DNA from: Lentzea pudingi | GTDB lineage: Bacteria; Actinomycetota; Actinomycetes; Mycobacteriales; Pseudonocardiaceae | Assembly (NCBI RefSeq): GCF_014646255.1 | Contig: NZ_BMNC01000028.1 | Coordinates: 1 to 57,286 of the forward strand | Direction of reading: 5' to 3' | DNA: 57,286 nt | Part shown: piece by piece, positions 56,216 to 57,286 of the stretch | How positions within the stretch are numbered: the stretch's first letter is position 1 | Layout of the letters: the number at the start of each line of letters is the position of its first letter | Notes under the pieces: generated by a model | Database searches by the model: none | The model's input: the letters and a program-made list of their open reading frames with translations, nothing else | What the model was told of the DNA's origin: nothing | Translations under genes and position numbers: made by a program

Positions 56216-56800
56216 TCACGCAGCCGCGTTGGCAAGCGCCAGATGGACAACCGTGTCCACCAAGTGAGGCGGAACCGTGGCCGCGATGCGCTCCCGCTGG
56301 GATTCGATGGACAGGTCAGGTTCCAGCAGACGCAGCAACACCCGTCCAGCCGCGCTGAATCGCAATGACGGATCCTGCCGCAACTCTGCCCATGACCGGC
56401 GCTCGGTCGATCGTCGGCAAGGCACGCAGCCGGGCGCCTGGGTGACGCCCGTTCGACGCCAGCGGGCTTCGAGCAGACACCACCGCTTCCGACGTCGGAG
56501 TGCTCGGCCTGTGCCTCCCCGGCGTGGAAGCACCGGGTCGAGTCCTGACATGACCCGCTTGCGAACGTCGTGCGCGGTCGACGGTGAGATGCCTGCGGCT
56601 TTAGCGATGTAGCGCAATGAAGCACTTGGGTTCGCGCTGATCAGCTCCCCGCCAGCCGACGTCCGCCCTCCCCGTCGATCGGGCGGATCCTGCCGTCCCG
56701 TCCGATCCTGGATGTCGAATGCCCGACCTGCGCGTCGGATCGCTGGTGGCGGCGCTTGGTGTCGATGATCAAGTATTCAATCGTGCTGACTACGCGAGAA
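56216..56800 (-). pseudogene. StrR-like regulator remnant, paralogue of the gene at 8362
   Basis: On the minus strand the central and C-terminal parts of a StrR-like regulator are readable: RIGRDGRIRPID, RRLAGE, then after a one-G deletion near 56645 LISANPSASLRYIAKAAGIS, STAHDVRKRVMSGLDPVLPRR, and the C-terminal RQDPSLRFSAAGRVLLRLLEPDLSI and VPPHLVDTVVHLALANA. Each block matches the intact 8.4 kb gene in order (for example STAHDVRKRVMSGLDPVLPRR is identical in both). The segment between the HTH and the C-terminal block is shifted or divergent, and the ParB-like N-terminus is missing. Confidence 0.82.
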
Positions 56801-56882
56801 GGTGATCAGCAGCCTTGACGAGCGCTGCCAGTGGTAACGCAGATGGAAGCTCAGCCCTGGTCGAGGCTTTGACGGGGAACAA

Positions 56883-56911
56883 GCGCGCCGCACACTCAGT
56901 GTGCGGCGCGC
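56883..56911 (+). terminator. 14-bp palindromic hairpin with T-rich tail
   Basis: GCGCGCCGCACACT (56883-56896) and AGTGTGCGGCGCGC (56898-56911) are exact complements around one base, and CTCTTTC follows. In practice the loop would be a few bases wider. No intact plus-strand gene precedes it, so it belongs to a lost or unrecognised gene. Confidence 0.6.
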
Positions 56912-57210
56912 CTCTTTCACGCTGGTGGCTGGCTGCTCGAACAGATCTAGTTACCAGGCGCGTCGGAGATTCGGCCCCTTCCCGCGCTTAACGCGTCAGA
57001 CCGAATCCATCCGGCGAAAGTGTCGGTTGAACTGCGACGATTACCCTCCTCTGCCTTGATCAAGCGAGCCTTGACCCCGACCTACGGACATCGAAGGACT
57101 TTGAACACTGACAACTTGACGCCGAAATGCCGATATTCTTGATTCAATCGAAGCCGCGGGAGAAACACCACTGCAATTATGCTTTCACCACCCGGCTCGC
57201 CAGCACCTCT

Positions 57211-57286
57211 TTACCGTAGCGGCGGTCCGCCGATCGGGCTCCACCCGCTCCACCGGTCATTCGGGCCGACCTGGTAGTTCTGATGG
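57211..57286 (-). CDS. C-terminal end of a PLL-like beta-propeller (lectin-type) protein, cut by the window edge
   Basis: The last 24 codons of a minus-strand gene run in from the right edge and stop with TAA at 57211-57213. The residues read HQNYQVGPNDRWSGWSPIGG, then PPLR. This Trp-rich unit (WSGWSPIGG) is typical of the repeated blades of PLL-type propellers, which bind carbohydrate in secreted actinobacterial proteins. The rest of the gene lies outside the window, so its full domain set is unknown. Confidence 0.65.
   Translation of the reverse strand, partial: HQNYQVGPNDRWSGWSPIGGPPLR

Noticed and set aside
1..57286. CRISPR arrays, tRNA and rRNA genes
   Set aside because: I looked for regular short direct repeats and for tRNA-like arms and saw none that hold up by eye; a covariance-model scan would be needed to exclude tRNAs fully.

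Overview
The window is high-GC DNA from a Gram-positive actinomycete. The support is GTG starts, SARP/AfsR and StrR-type regulators, a PknB-type kinase, a DUF742 protein and secreted actinobacterial hydrolases. A Pseudonocardiales-like host is my guess; nothing here fixes the genus. Coding density is very low for this group: about half of the window is decayed genes, IS remnants or sequence with no recognisable gene, so it reads as an accessory, recombining part of a large chromosome.

Layout. 1-2.3 kb: a broken sugar isomerase and FGGY kinase, divergent from an intact LacI regulator (2.4-3.4 kb). 3.6-6.7 kb: remnants of a tyrosine recombinase, an FAD oxidase and IS1380-, ISAs1- and IS982-type transposases. 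8.4-15.2 kb: three isolated intact genes (StrR-like regulator, Ser/Thr kinase, DUF742) in apparently empty DNA. 16.7-17.3 kb: an IS481-type remnant. 17.7-21.5 kb: a PaoABC-like molybdenum aldehyde oxidoreductase operon broken by many frameshifts and a nonsense codon. 22.3-25.6 kb: a large intact AfsR-type regulator. 27.0-30.6 kb: decayed copies of a LysR/SMP-30-like pair, an uncharacterised ORF and an IS256-type remnant. 30.7-35.8 kb: intact SMP-30-like, DoxX, HtrA-like protease, YceI, FMN reductase and LysR genes, probably a redox or quinone stress cluster. 36.1-49.8 kb: an intact catabolic island. 51.2-55.6 kb: a secreted NlpC/P60-like protein, a subtilisin and a PLP-fold protein. 56.2-57.3 kb: a decayed StrR-like paralogue and the end of a lectin-like beta-propeller protein.

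The catabolic island is the most coherent system. A gentisate-dioxygenase-type cupin heads an operon with the three subunits of a CoxL-type molybdenum hydroxylase and an SDR. An FAH-family hydrolase diverges from it. Further on are an FCD/GntR regulator, an M24-fold protein lacking most canonical metal ligands, a sugar-type ABC importer (ATPase, binding protein, permease) and a class II aldolase. A GTGTATAC-type palindrome recurs at the three promoters of these units and nowhere else that I could tie to an intact gene. I infer one GntR-controlled regulon for uptake, hydroxylation and ring cleavage of an unidentified aromatic or N-heteroaromatic compound.
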